Source: Sphingobacterium spiritivorum ATCC 33861 | GTDB taxonomy: Bacteria > Bacteroidota > Bacteroidia > Sphingobacteriales > Sphingobacteriaceae | Assembly: GCF_000143765.1 (NCBI RefSeq) | Contig: NZ_GL379770.1 | Span: forward strand, 1,700,903-1,764,902 | Length of the DNA: 64,000 nt | Reading direction: 5' to 3' | Part shown: piece by piece, positions 34,041 through 43,014 of the stretch | Position numbering within the stretch: position 1 is the stretch's first letter | Layout of the letters: each line of letters begins with the position of its first letter | Made by a program: the position numbers and the translations under genes | Notes under the pieces: generated by a model | What the model saw: the letters and a program-made list of their open reading frames with translations, nothing else | The model's database searches: none | What the model was told of the DNA's origin: nothing

Positions 34041-36371
34041 ATGATTAAAAGAGTAATCGCTATATTACTATTGTGTACAGCTTATTCGCTGTCCTTTGCC
34101 CAGACTTCTTGTCCGTATATTTGGACAGGACAAATTCAGTCTGCTGCAACCAAACTTCCTGTTGCCAATGCAACAGTGATCCTGCAGCCTGCCGGCAGAT
34201 CTGTTATGACGGATGCCAAAGGGTATTACCGTTTGACTTCTGTCTGTGCAGGTACGTATACCCTGCATATCAGTTCTGTAGGATATGAGGCCTTTCAGTC
34301 TGATCAGATTGTCTTATCTAAAGATAAATCTCAGGACTTTACGCTCAGACCCTCCAATATTCATCTGGATGACGTGGAAGTGGTTGGAGTATCGAATACA
34401 GCGCTTTCAGGTAGCAAGCACCGCCTTTCGGCTCAGGATCTTTCTGAAACTAAGGGAAAGCTTTTAGGAGATGCTTTGAGCAGGATAGCCGGTGTGACGA
34501 CGCTAAGTACAGGAAGCTCGATTGTGAAGCCGGTAATCAATGGATTGCACAGCAACAGGATACTTGTTCTCAACAACGGGATAAGACAGGAAGGACAGCA
34601 ATGGGGATCGGAACATGCTCCGGAGATCGATCCGTTTACAGCTGATAAAATCGAAGTGATTAAAGGCGCACAGGCTGTAAGGTATGGTGCTGATGCGCTT
34701 GGGGGCGTAGTCGTGACTACTCCTGCTACACTGGATTATAACAAGGTGTTCGGCGGACGACTGGATCTTGTAGGGGAAAGCAACGGACGGGGCGGTACTA
34801 CCTCGGCAATGCTGGAAGGCAATACAAAAGCACTTCCTGATCTGGCCTGGCGTGTACAGGCTTCGGGAAAGAAACTGGGCAATATCCGTACAGCATCGTA
34901 CTACCTGGGCAATACCGGTGTGGAAGAGCTTAATTTCTCCGGCCAGTTACAATACCGTCTGAAGTCCGGACATATCGAAACTTACTTCAGCCGATTCGGA
35001 ACTAATCTGGGAATATTTCGCGGAGCCCATGTCGGAACACGTGAAGATATTTATACCATTATCGAGAATGGAAGGCCACTTGATCAGTATGATTTCTCTT
35101 ATACCATAGAAGCGCCACGTCAGCAGGTGACTCATGATCTGGCAAAAGTGAAATGGCAGCAACAATTATCTGCATCCGGTACAATGGAGGTACAATATGG
35201 TTATCAGCGCAATCACCGCAGGGAATACGATCTGCGCCGTGTGGAGGCTGATGATCTTCCTATGGCTGATATGTCCCTGACCACTCAGTCGCTGGATGTG
35301 CTATACCGTACACCTGCCATTCAGTTCGGACTTAACGGGGTTATTCAGATCAACAACAATAAGCCGGGTACAGGTACTACGCCGATTATTCCGAATTATG
35401 ATAATCATAGCATAGGTGTATTCGGACTTACACAGTTTCATCATAATTCTTATCACTTTGAAGTTGGATTGCGTTATGATTACCGCTACTTTGATGCGGC
35501 AGGTTATCGCTATGACTACCGGAATCCGAATGCTGATGGTACGATCAATCAAAAGCTGTACTCCGGTACCCGGACATTTCACAATGTATCCGGGACTGCC
35601 GGACTGTTGTATCATATTACGCCATCTCTTAACTGGAAGAGTAATATAGGTCTGGCCTGGAGAGCACCTTCAGCTAATGAGCTGTACAGTGATGGTCTGC
35701 ATCACGGAAGTGGTATTTATGAAGTCGGTAATCCGGACATGAAGAGTGAAAAAGGAGTAAAATGGGTGAATAGCCTGCTTTATAATCCCGGTAAAATAGA
35801 TATTAATATGGATATCTATGCACAGTATATCTATGATTATATCTATGCTGTACCTAATCCGGACTCTGTCAGACAAACGATACGTGGTACTTTTCCGGTT
35901 TATAGTTACCAGCAGCATAATGCCTTTTTCTATGGGGTGGACATCAAAGGATCTTATCAGATTTCTGATTACTGGCAATATGATCTGGCATTCTCTGCTG
36001 TGAGGGCTAAAAATACTTCTTTGAACACTTATCTACCCTTTATCCCTTCAGACAGAGTCACACAGAGTATACAATGGAATCTGACATCCGCAAAATGGGC
36101 GCAAAAACCGTATGTTAAATTAAGCCACCGTTATGTGGCCCGGCAGGATCGCTTTGAAGCAGACATGGATTATGTCGCTCCTCCCCCTGCCTATCACCTG
36201 GTGGATCTGTACACAGGCGCGAATTGGGCTATTGGAAAACAACAGCTGCACCTCACGCTTTCTGCAGAAAACCTGATGAATAAGTTATACAAGGATTATA
36301 TGGATACCTTCCGGTACTATGCCCACAGAGCAGGACGGAATATCTCTTTCCGTGTAGCTTATCAATTTTAA
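34041..36371 (+). CDS. TonB-dependent receptor, ZnuD-like
   Basis: A 776-residue outer-membrane receptor. There is a signal peptide to about residue 20 (LSFAQ), a carboxypeptidase-regulatory-like domain at about 28-110 (ATVILQPAGRSVMTDAKGYY), a plug (DVEVVGVSNTALSGSKHRLS, then GLHSNRILVLNNGIRQEG, SEHAPEIDP and KIEVIKGAQAVRYGADALGG), and a beta barrel ending in FRVAYQF with the expected terminal aromatic. The EHAPEIDP stretch resembles the DHAVAADP stretch of the neisserial zinc receptor ZnuD. Linked His-rich genes support a metal substrate, zinc being the best guess, but this is inferred. Confidence 0.85.
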   Translation: MIKRVIAILLLCTAYSLSFAQTSCPYIWTGQIQSAATKLPVANATVILQPAGRSVMTDAKGYYRLTSVCAGTYTLHISSVGYEAFQSDQIVLSKDKSQDFTLRPSNIHLDDVEVVGVSNTALSGSKHRLSAQDLSETKGKLLGDALSRIAGVTTLSTGSSIVKPVINGLHSNRILVLNNGIRQEGQQWGSEHAPEIDPFTADKIEVIKGAQAVRYGADALGGVVVTTPATLDYNKVFGGRLDLVGESNGRGGTTSAMLEGNTKALPDLAWRVQASGKKLGNIRTASYYLGNTGVEELNFSGQLQYRLKSGHIETYFSRFGTNLGIFRGAHVGTREDIYTIIENGRPLDQYDFSYTIEAPRQQVTHDLAKVKWQQQLSASGTMEVQYGYQRNHRREYDLRRVEADDLPMADMSLTTQSLDVLYRTPAIQFGLNGVIQINNNKPGTGTTPIIPNYDNHSIGVFGLTQFHHNSYHFEVGLRYDYRYFDAAGYRYDYRNPNADGTINQKLYSGTRTFHNVSGTAGLLYHITPSLNWKSNIGLAWRAPSANELYSDGLHHGSGIYEVGNPDMKSEKGVKWVNSLLYNPGKIDINMDIYAQYIYDYIYAVPNPDSVRQTIRGTFPVYSYQQHNAFFYGVDIKGSYQISDYWQYDLAFSAVRAKNTSLNTYLPFIPSDRVTQSIQWNLTSAKWAQKPYVKLSHRYVARQDRFEADMDYVAPPPAYHLVDLYTGANWAIGKQQLHLTLSAENLMNKLYKDYMDTFRYYAHRAGRNISFRVAYQF

Positions 36372-36373
36372 TA

Positions 36374-36400
36374 CACTTGTCTGATCATTCCGTACAAGTG
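36374..36400 (+). terminator. Hairpin between receptor and lipoprotein, possible attenuator
   Basis: A 7-base stem (cacttgt at 36374-36380 with acaagtg at 36394-36400), followed after four bases by a T run, lies in the 60-base gap between the two genes. It could terminate part of the transcripts and lower lipoprotein expression. Confidence 0.4.
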
Positions 36401-36431
36401 CTGACTTTTTATTAAATAAACATTTAACAAC

Positions 36432-37070
36432 ATGAAAAAACTTAATCATTATCTGTTCGTATTACTTTTCTCTGCATCTTTTGTAGCTCTTCAATCTTGT
36501 TCTAAGGATGATCCGGTTCCTGAGGATGATCAGGAAGAAGTGGGTGGGGTGACGTTAACCTTTACTGAAGTAGAACGTGAAGCACACGGGGATCACTATC
36601 ATTATAATGATATTACGGGAGCTGAAACAGAGACTGTCTCTTTCAGTGGTAATCCACTATTACCACCTGTAGGAGCACATCTGGATCTGGAAGAAGGCAA
36701 AACATACCGTTTGAGTATGGTCGCTAAAGATTTTGCAGGCCGTGAGACACAGCAAACTTTTGTGGAAAGGGATGATATCCATCAGGTTTTCTTACTGGGA
36801 GCACCGGCAGGAACATTAGAATACGTATATGCGGATCGTAAAGCCGACAATACCAAAGTGAATGTTGGTGTTACCGGATATCTTACGGTGCTGAAAACAG
36901 CTGATTCTTTTACATTCCGCTATGTATTGCGTCATCTTAACCCTGGTGCAAAGGCAGGTATTACAGCTGCTGACTGGAATAATGTGAATTTCACTAAATT
37001 CTCCGGAGAGAATGATCTGGACCTGAAAGTAAATTTACATCTTATACATGCAGGTGACCACGGTCACTAG
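36432..37070 (+). CDS. His-rich lipoprotein partner of the TonB receptor
   Basis: A 212-residue lipoprotein with a lipobox ending in QSC (mature Cys near residue 23). The body has HGDHYHYND at about 56-64 and ends in HLIHAGDHGH, so both ends carry His clusters able to hold metal ions. It is acidic after the lipid anchor. It presumably sits on the outer membrane and hands metal to the receptor upstream. No recognised family; the pairing is the argument. Confidence 0.65.
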   Translation: MKKLNHYLFVLLFSASFVALQSCSKDDPVPEDDQEEVGGVTLTFTEVEREAHGDHYHYNDITGAETETVSFSGNPLLPPVGAHLDLEEGKTYRLSMVAKDFAGRETQQTFVERDDIHQVFLLGAPAGTLEYVYADRKADNTKVNVGVTGYLTVLKTADSFTFRYVLRHLNPGAKAGITAADWNNVNFTKFSGENDLDLKVNLHLIHAGDHGH

Positions 37071-37138
37071 AATCATATACATTCAGGCAAATGCCTGATC
37101 TGTAAGGATTAGGTAATCACATAACAGGATTATCACTC

Positions 37139-37180
37139 AGGAGGTTCAGCAAGCTGTTTTTCACAGCCGATGAACCTCCT
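37139..37180 (+). terminator. Terminator after the metal-uptake genes
   Basis: A 10-base stem (aggaggttca with tgaacctcct) encloses a smaller inner stem (gctgt/acagc). It follows the lipoprotein gene by about 70 bases. Confidence 0.7.
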
Positions 37181-37240
37181 TTAAAATGTTAAAAAAAATA
37201 TAGATATTAATCCAAACTTCATTATCTTCGCTTGCGAATT

Positions 37241-37312
37241 GTTCCCGTAGTTTAATGGATAGAATTACAGATTCCGGTTCTGTCGATGTGGGTTCGACTC
37301 CCTCCGGGAACA
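37241..37312 (+). tRNA. tRNA-Arg (CCG)
   Basis: A 72-base cloverleaf: acceptor GTTCCCG with CGGGAAC, anticodon stem ACAGA/TCTGT around TTCCGGT (anticodon CCG), and T arm with GGTTCGACTCC. Discriminator base is A and CCA is not encoded. TATCTTCG about ten bases upstream resembles a -7 box. Confidence 0.95.
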
Positions 37313-37318
37313 CTTAAG

Positions 37319-37349
37319 GCTCCAACAAAAGTTGGAGCTTTCTTTTTTT
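37319..37349 (+). terminator. Terminator after tRNA-Arg
   Basis: An 8-base stem (gctccaac with gttggagc) has an AAAA loop, then a long T run. Confidence 0.85.
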
Positions 37350-37466
37350 ATTCCCTTTATACTCTAACTGAAAAATCCAAAATTTCCGAATATTTTGAAA
37401 ACTTATTTTTTATTGTTTTGTTGATGGATTAGATTTAATATTAAGCAAATCATATAGAGTAGAATT

Positions 37467-38399
37467 ATGCAGACCATACTTGGTGCAAACGGACAGATAG
37501 CAAAAGAGCTGGCAAAAGAGTTACATCGTGCGTACACAACTGATATCAGGCTTGTAAGCCGGAGTCCTAAGAAAGTAAACGATACGGATACTCTGTTTAC
37601 AGCTGATTTACTGGATAAAGTAAAAGCTGATGAAGCTGTTGCAGGAAGCACTATCGTATATTTCACGTTAGGTTTGCCTATGGATACCCGACTGTGGGAG
37701 AATCAGTTCCCTCTCCTAATGCGTAATGTTATTGAAGCTTGTCAGAAGCATAAGACGAAACTCGTATTCTTTGATAATACCTATATGTATCCCCAAAATG
37801 GAGCTGTACTTACGGAAGAGAGTGTATTTGAGCCGGTAGGGAGGAAAGGTATGGTGCGAAAAAAAATGGCGGATATGCTGTTGAGCGAAATAGAAGCCGG
37901 GCAGATTGAAGCAGTGATATGTCGTGCTCCGGAATTCTACGGTCCTGGAAAAACACAGAGCATTACCAATACATTTATCTTCGATCGCATCAAACAAAAC
38001 AGAAAGTTATTGGTACTGTTAAAGGATGATACTTTGCGCTCTCTGATCTGGACACCGGATGCCAGCAAAGCTACAGCTCTGATAGGTAATACGCCAGATG
38101 CTTACGGCCAAACCTGGCATTTGCCTGTAGATGACAACAGACTGACGTATAAAGCGTTTATTGAACTGGTATCTGATGTATATGCTAAGCCTTTATCCTA
38201 TTCTGTTGTTCCGAATATAATACTAAAGCTTGGAGCTGTTTTCAACAGAAAAACCCGGGAGATACAGGAATTATTACCCAGGTATGCGTATGATAACATA
38301 TTCGATTCTGATAAGTTCAAAAAGCGCTTTCCGGATTTTTCAGTAACTTCTTTCAGAGAGGGCATTACACAAATAAAAAAGGAACATCAACAACAGTGA
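37467..38399 (+). CDS. NAD(P)-dependent epimerase/dehydratase-like protein
   Basis: A 310-residue extended SDR-type protein with an NAD(P) loop at the start (MQTILGANGQIAKELAKEL), a middle VFFDNTYMYPQNG and a C-terminal segment for the substrate domain. The usual YxxxK catalytic pair is not obvious after the TYMYP segment, so it may be an atypical (non-catalytic or reductase-like) family member. Substrate unknown. Single-gene unit. Confidence 0.75.
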   Translation: MQTILGANGQIAKELAKELHRAYTTDIRLVSRSPKKVNDTDTLFTADLLDKVKADEAVAGSTIVYFTLGLPMDTRLWENQFPLLMRNVIEACQKHKTKLVFFDNTYMYPQNGAVLTEESVFEPVGRKGMVRKKMADMLLSEIEAGQIEAVICRAPEFYGPGKTQSITNTFIFDRIKQNRKLLVLLKDDTLRSLIWTPDASKATALIGNTPDAYGQTWHLPVDDNRLTYKAFIELVSDVYAKPLSYSVVPNIILKLGAVFNRKTREIQELLPRYAYDNIFDSDKFKKRFPDFSVTSFREGITQIKKEHQQQ

Positions 38400-38621
38400 G
38401 GTTTTATTTAAATAAGTAAATGTTAACCTTTATCAGCCTTCCTTACTTCAATTCTGGCAACTCTTATTCACCTGTTACAGAAGTATGGGCATCTCTGTTA
38501 CTTTTAGCTTATGTAATCAACCCTGCTCTCCCAGCTCATTAAATAAAAACATATGTAAATCTCCTCTTCTTCCCTCTTTTATGCTGCATATCAGGAAAGA
38601 GAAAAATAGCTCTAAAACAAA

Positions 38622-38652
38622 AAAAGGTTATCCTTTGTGGGGATAACCTTTT
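38622..38652 (-). terminator. Terminator after rpsU
   Basis: A 12-base stem (38622-38633 with 38641-38652) with a seven-base loop and T/A runs on both sides. It lies about 20 bases after the rpsU stop, which is on the minus strand. Confidence 0.8.
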
Positions 38653-38669
38653 TTATGTTGAAACAATAA

Positions 38670-38861
38670 TTAAACAGTTTCCTGATTTAAAGATTGTTTG
38701 TAGATTGCTTTTTTAACCTGAATACGACGGGTAACAGATTTTTTCTCAAAAGCCTGGCGTGAACGAAGTTCTCTTAAAACACCTGTTTTCTCGAATTTCT
38801 TCTTGAAACGTTTTAACGCTCTATCCAATGACTCTCCTTCTTTTACATTTACAATGATCAT
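38670..38861 (-). CDS. rpsU: 30S ribosomal protein S21
   Basis: A 63-residue basic protein starting MIIVNVKEGESLDRALKRF, followed by KKKFEKTGVLRELRSRQAF, the S21 signature. It is a small-subunit protein involved in early steps of translation initiation. Normal length; own terminator. Confidence 0.95.
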   Translation of the reverse strand: MIIVNVKEGESLDRALKRFKKKFEKTGVLRELRSRQAFEKKSVTRRIQVKKAIYKQSLNQETV

Positions 38862-38980
38862 GCTTTCTATATACCTCCTTTCGTAGCTCTTTAATTTTTT
38901 TTGTGGTCACAAAGATAGGAAGTTATTCTGCAATAAACGAATTTAATTTAAATATATTTTTGATTCTTCCCGGTTGCTGA

Positions 38981-39616
38981 TCAGTCTATTAATTTTTCAC
39001 GTTTTAGTAAGGCTGACAGTGTATCAGGCTTGGTCAGCAAAAATGTGTGAAGGCCCAATTTTGCAGCTGTATCAAGGTGTTGGGGACTATCGTCTATAAA
39101 AACTGTTTCTTCCGGTTTGAGGTCATGTGTATTCAGTACATATTCGAAGATGTCGGCATTTGGCTTTCGCATTTTCATCAGGTGAGAATAATAATCCTTC
39201 TCAAAAAATGAGGTATTATCTTCCAGTTGATATTCCCGCTTCAGATAATCCATTATCCATTGATAATGGATCTCGTTATTATTGCTCAACAGAAACAAAC
39301 GATACTTTCCTTTCAGCTCCAATAGAAGTTCATGATTTCCTTCCGGCACACCGATCAGCAGTGCATTCCATGCCGCATCAATCTGCTCATCGCTGAGGTA
39401 GGGAACATCTGCAGCATCACGAATTCCCTGACGAAAGGCTTCCGCCGTGATTTCTCCCTTTTCAAAGGCATCAAAAAGTGGCGCATGGCCTTTGTGTGCA
39501 AAAAACTGATCTACATTTTTGATACCCAGCGCAGTAAAGGCTTCCTGCGCTCTCATAAAGTCGATCATAAAGATCACATTGCCATAATCCAGAATAATAT
39601 TTTTAACTTTTTGCAT
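38981..39616 (-). CDS. HAD-family hydrolase
   Basis: A 211-residue protein with the HAD nucleophile motif I (IILDYGNVIF, second Asp replaced by Gly-Asn in this YihX-like class), motif II (LFLLSNNNEIH), motif III Lys (MKMRKPNADIF) and motif IV (TVFIDDSPQHL). It is probably a sugar-phosphate phosphatase; the substrate is not known. The start MQKVKNIILDYG at 39616 is used since the upstream 16 codons precede the typical N-terminus. Confidence 0.85.
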   Translation of the reverse strand: MQKVKNIILDYGNVIFMIDFMRAQEAFTALGIKNVDQFFAHKGHAPLFDAFEKGEITAEAFRQGIRDAADVPYLSDEQIDAAWNALLIGVPEGNHELLLELKGKYRLFLLSNNNEIHYQWIMDYLKREYQLEDNTSFFEKDYYSHLMKMRKPNADIFEYVLNTHDLKPEETVFIDDSPQHLDTAAKLGLHTFLLTKPDTLSALLKREKLID

Positions 39617-39700
39617 ACAAAAATTTTGATTTATCGTTACAAATATCGATAATTGCATCGTCAAAACAGAAATAACCGCTGAAAAGACAACAAAAAAACC

Positions 39701-39774
39701 GCGCCTATAGCTCAGTCGGTTAGAGTAGAAGACTCATAATCTTTTGGTCCCTGGTTCGAGCCCAGGTGGGCGCA
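39701..39774 (+). tRNA. tRNA-Met (CAT, elongator type)
   Basis: A 74-base cloverleaf: acceptor GCGCCTA with TGGGCGC, anticodon loop CTCATAA (anticodon CAT), intact D and T arms, CCA not encoded. The pairing 1:72 is G:C, so it is not an initiator. A lysidine-modified Ile tRNA cannot be fully excluded from anticodon alone. Confidence 0.9.
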
Positions 39775-39777
39775 CAG

Positions 39778-39808
39778 AAATCCTCACAGCAATGTGGGGA
39801 TTTTTTGG
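39778..39808 (+). terminator. Terminator after tRNA-Met
   Basis: An 11-base stem (aaatcctcaca with tgtggggattt, one G:T pair) is followed by T6. Confidence 0.8.
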
Positions 39809-39859
39809 TTTAGACTACTGATTGTAGTCAGGAACAATAATTATGGGGGTGTAACCTCT

Positions 39860-39882
39860 AGCTATGTTTTACATAGCTTTTT
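39860..39882 (+). terminator. Second terminator-like hairpin after tRNA-Met
   Basis: An 8-base stem agctatgt/acatagct with a ttt loop is followed by a T-rich run. It may be a backup terminator or the end of a short transcript. Confidence 0.45.
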
Positions 39883-40009
39883 CTTTAACTTAATGAAGTT
39901 TTGTTACGAATACATTACTAACTTCTTGCGTGCTAATTGAAACTAATAATAGATCTTATACCTCAGCATTTGAAAACATTTACCTCTCAAAATACTGACA
40001 TTTATTATA

Positions 40010-40411
40010 TTATAAAATATTTCTAGGAAGGTGACCAAGATAAAGATTGTAGATGATCAAATTCTTTTTGTGCTCTTTTTTAGGACGAATCTTTATAGCA
40101 CCCTTATTTAATTTTTCAATCCAGATACTTTCCGGCACCGAATCTTTATGAAATAAGAATAGTTTGGAGTTTTCTGATGAGGCAATAACTTTTCCCGGCA
40201 GATCTTTTACATCAGATATATCAATTTTACTGTTATCACGATAATCAAAGAGATTAATCGAAACAGCTATTTTGTCCTTTTCGATATTCTTATCGTACAC
40301 ATTCTTTTTGGTATACCTACCTTGCCAGGCAGGTTTTTTACTTGTTATGCATCCCACCATCAGACCTAAAAACATAATGATACCGATGTACTTTATTTTT
40401 GAATTTTTCAT
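40010..40411 (-). CDS. Small lipoprotein, unknown function
   Basis: A 133-residue lipoprotein with lipobox VGC at residue 21. The mature part is basic and has KIAVSINLFDYRDNSKIDIS and GKVIASSENSKLFLFHKDS; no known family. It follows the HExxH lipoprotein gene (40435) by 23 bases, so they form an operon. Within it a short palindrome encodes AWQGR near residue 29. Confidence 0.6.
   Translation of the reverse strand: MKNSKIKYIGIIMFLGLMVGCITSKKPAWQGRYTKKNVYDKNIEKDKIAVSINLFDYRDNSKIDISDVKDLPGKVIASSENSKLFLFHKDSVPESIWIEKLNKGAIKIRPKKEHKKNLIIYNLYLGHLPRNIL
40321..40333. repeat. Short palindrome inside the 40010 lipoprotein gene
   Basis: cttgccaggcagg is a hairpin of six pairs around a central A, in frame inside the coding sequence and encoding AWQGR on the minus strand. 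It resembles the palindromes at 927-1090 in style, not in sequence. Confidence 0.4.
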
Positions 40412-40434
40412 ATTACGTAGCTGTTTTTATTTTG

Positions 40435-41727
40435 TTAGTTATTACATTTTTTACCTTTTTGTCCAAGTTTATACTTTTCTATAAGATCCGCCCTTATGTT
40501 ACTTGGTAAAGTTGTTTTATCAAGTAATTTTTTGTAAACCTCATCTGTGATTTTACTGCCAAAAGTACCGTATAAACCATCTGTAGCAAGGGTTCTGGCT
40601 ACATTTATATCTGTACCATAATTACGATTTAGATAGCCTGCCATTACATCAATATAACTAGACCACATCACATCATGCTGGCTTACTGCCTGATTAAAAT
40701 AACCTTTGGTATAAAGATAAGCATGAATAGATTCATGTAAAGTAGTTAAGGCAATGTATTCCTGTGAAGCATTTGGAAGTGTATTTACATTAAGTTCAAT
40801 ATCAACATCCATATAAGGTGAGCCAGATGTATAAGTTGTCTTAGCAATACCAGATGTCAGATCAGGAAGTGCGGTTGTTTCATAAAATCGAAGGTTGACC
40901 TTGTCATTTTGTTTGAATACTTCCAGCAGACATTCATTTGTTAAGGAAGCAATATCGTTACTGATGATCTCATCAACAACTTTCTTAAGGCAAGGATTCT
41001 CAATATAATTTTCAACGTTTTCATCCTCCTTTTGTTCACCAGTATCACCTCCGCCTACTGGTGGGTTTGTCGGATAGTAATCTCCTGGATTTGGTGGTGG
41101 ATCATCGTAAATTCCACCGTCTCCATCATCAGTTTCATCCGTATCTGTACAGGAAATCTGATTGAGTTGTCCATTTACATAGGCATAGACACATTTTTTG
41201 CCAGATGCGATTGTGACTAATGAACCCATGTTTTTATTATATTTTCCGATAGTAGTTACATAAGTCTGATCCAGATTCTTTATATTTTTCCCTTTATTAA
41301 AGGTAGCTATTTTTGTGGTGTTTGACTGAAAGGAAGTAGAGATAATCGTTCCTGAAAAGGAATTTCTTGTTTCTATAGGAATAAAAGTCAGTAGCAAATA
41401 TCTCCATTCTTTTTGGCCGTTTTTGAATGCTTTAATCCATACCTGATCCCGTAATGAAATGACTGTGTCCCCGAGCGGATAAGTAAGTGCATCCAATACA
41501 TTCACCTTGATATAAGCTGTATCGGTACTTTTCCATATGAGCTTATTCCAGTTGACTACAGATTTAAAGTTTGGGTTGAGAAAGTAAGGGTTGTTTGCCT
41601 CAGGGTTTTGTTGGTAGAAACTCTGTTGCAGATCATCAATACTGATGAGATCATCTGCATCGAACCCATCATTTTTCGCACACGAAAGGACTAGTGTACA
41701 AAAAATTAAAAAACAGATTTTTTTCAT
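40435..41727 (-). CDS. Lipoprotein with HExxH metallopeptidase-like motif
   Basis: A 430-residue lipoprotein with lipobox VLSC at residue 16. Residues 200-225 are a low-complexity Asp/Pro/Gly linker (DGDGGIYDDPPPNPGDYYP) that separates an N-terminal beta-rich part from a C-terminal domain with LTTLHESIHAYLYTKGYF and QHDVMWSSYIDVMAGYLN, a zincin-like HExxH with a following His. A surface protease or an inactive relative is likely. Its partner is the 40010 lipoprotein; together they recur as a style of Bacteroidota gene pair, by memory. Confidence 0.65.
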   Translation of the reverse strand: MKKICFLIFCTLVLSCAKNDGFDADDLISIDDLQQSFYQQNPEANNPYFLNPNFKSVVNWNKLIWKSTDTAYIKVNVLDALTYPLGDTVISLRDQVWIKAFKNGQKEWRYLLLTFIPIETRNSFSGTIISTSFQSNTTKIATFNKGKNIKNLDQTYVTTIGKYNKNMGSLVTIASGKKCVYAYVNGQLNQISCTDTDETDDGDGGIYDDPPPNPGDYYPTNPPVGGGDTGEQKEDENVENYIENPCLKKVVDEIISNDIASLTNECLLEVFKQNDKVNLRFYETTALPDLTSGIAKTTYTSGSPYMDVDIELNVNTLPNASQEYIALTTLHESIHAYLYTKGYFNQAVSQHDVMWSSYIDVMAGYLNRNYGTDINVARTLATDGLYGTFGSKITDEVYKKLLDKTTLPSNIRADLIEKYKLGQKGKKCNN

Positions 41728-42044
41728 ATTCTAAATAATTTATCGTTAGTGTAATCAGGATTAAAATTAAAGCAAGAAAAAAGATGATCCTACAACCTCA
41801 GGTTATATTTTAAAATAATTATGAGGTAGTTTTTCTATTCGTGGTAAGTAGTTTAAATTATGTTACAATATTTTCGTATATTGTAAATTAATAGTAGCAG
41901 AAATACTTTTTTGCAGTGTGAAATAAACGTTTTACTCTTTGCTCTTCGATTTTGGAAGCATATCTAGGTAAGCCATATTCCCGAAAGCCTGCAATATCTT
42001 TAGTGCCAAATTTCCCGATTATTCTAACAATAAAACCTTTTATC
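41728..42044. other. Spacer between divergent genes
   Basis: There is no convincing gene. The promoters of 40435-41727 (minus) and 42045-42619 (plus) should be here. AT-rich; tattttcgtat near 41866-41880 is a poor -7 candidate. Confidence 0.35.
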
Positions 42045-42619
42045 ATGAAAACTATACAGCAACTTTTCTTAGGACTATTAGTCCTCTTATTCAATCAAAA
42101 TGTTTGTTTTGCACAACAACCAAAATTTAAAGTTTATGGCGGCAAAATTATTGTTGGAGATAGAATGTTAGGAAAAATTTATGAGGAAGAATACAAACCT
42201 ATGATGGACAGCTTGAATAATAACCTTAAAAAAAATCCAAATGATACAACTAGCTTATTTTATGCAGCCATGATAATAAGTGTTTCTAATAATTTTTTTG
42301 CCAAACCGTATCAGCGAACAGAAGGTGCCTTGGAGAATTTACTTAAAGCTAAAAATCTAATTGAAAAAGCATCGGGCATGGGGATGCAATCTTTAAATTT
42401 TAAAATCCTTAAAGCACAAATTTATCGGGATATAGCATACAGTACACTGGTGACGAATTTTGGATGTTTAGTAAAAAAGAAATAGCAGAAAGAAGAAAGC
42501 AATATGAAGACTATAAAAGAATAGCAAACAAGTGTATTGACGAACTAATATTGTTGGATAAGAATAATGCTTATGACTATGAAAAATTACGGGAGAAATA
42601 TAAGTACCCTATAGATTAA
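42045..42619 (+). pseudogene. Secreted helical protein, frameshifted
   Basis: The start MKTIQQLFLGLLVLLFNQNV at 42045 gives a Sec signal peptide ending near FAQQ; the ATG at 41952 is too early. The mature protein has NPNDTTSLFYAAMIISVSNN and ALENLLKAKNLIEKASGMG, which suggests helical repeat units like TPRs. The frame ends at 42485 with LVTNFGCLVKKK. Another frame continues from about 42449 as GDEFWMFSKKEIAERRKQ to LREKYKYPID and stops at 42617-42619. One missing base near 42445-42452 explains both. The restored product would be about 190 residues. Confidence 0.6.
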
Positions 42620-43014
42620 TTATTCCGTTGGCTAGCAACTTTCTCTATTTTTTCTGGATATGCTCCGAGCAACCAATTGTAATAAACCCTGCGCTGGCGT
42701 CCTATGTATATTTTATAAACCTGTTAAAGAATATTTAAAGTTTCTAAAACCAAGTATTTAGACAATAATAACAATCCAATAATTTTCTTTAAAAAAAAGT
42801 AGATATTTTCATCAAAAATACGGACTATTGTATTAAATATTTAATCTTAATTCGGATCACACTAACAACTGGTTGCCAGCTGGTTTTCACTGGCAACATT
42901 AAGATAAAATAAATTGCATTTTTTTATAAAATATAAAACCTGACGGTTCACATATATGGATTGTCAGCCAGAGTTATGCACACTTTATTAACTAACCAAT
43001 AACCAATTTTTACA
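42620..43014. other. Spacer before the DUF4874 lipoprotein
   Basis: No gene. An inverted repeat gttgccag/ctggcaac (42872-42879 and 42890-42897) lies about 120 bases before the next start and could be an operator or hairpin. The rest is AT-rich and shows nothing further. Confidence 0.4.

Noticed and set aside
41888..42094. 68-residue minus-strand frame
   Set aside because: It overlaps the signal peptide of the secreted protein on the plus strand and has no pattern of its own.
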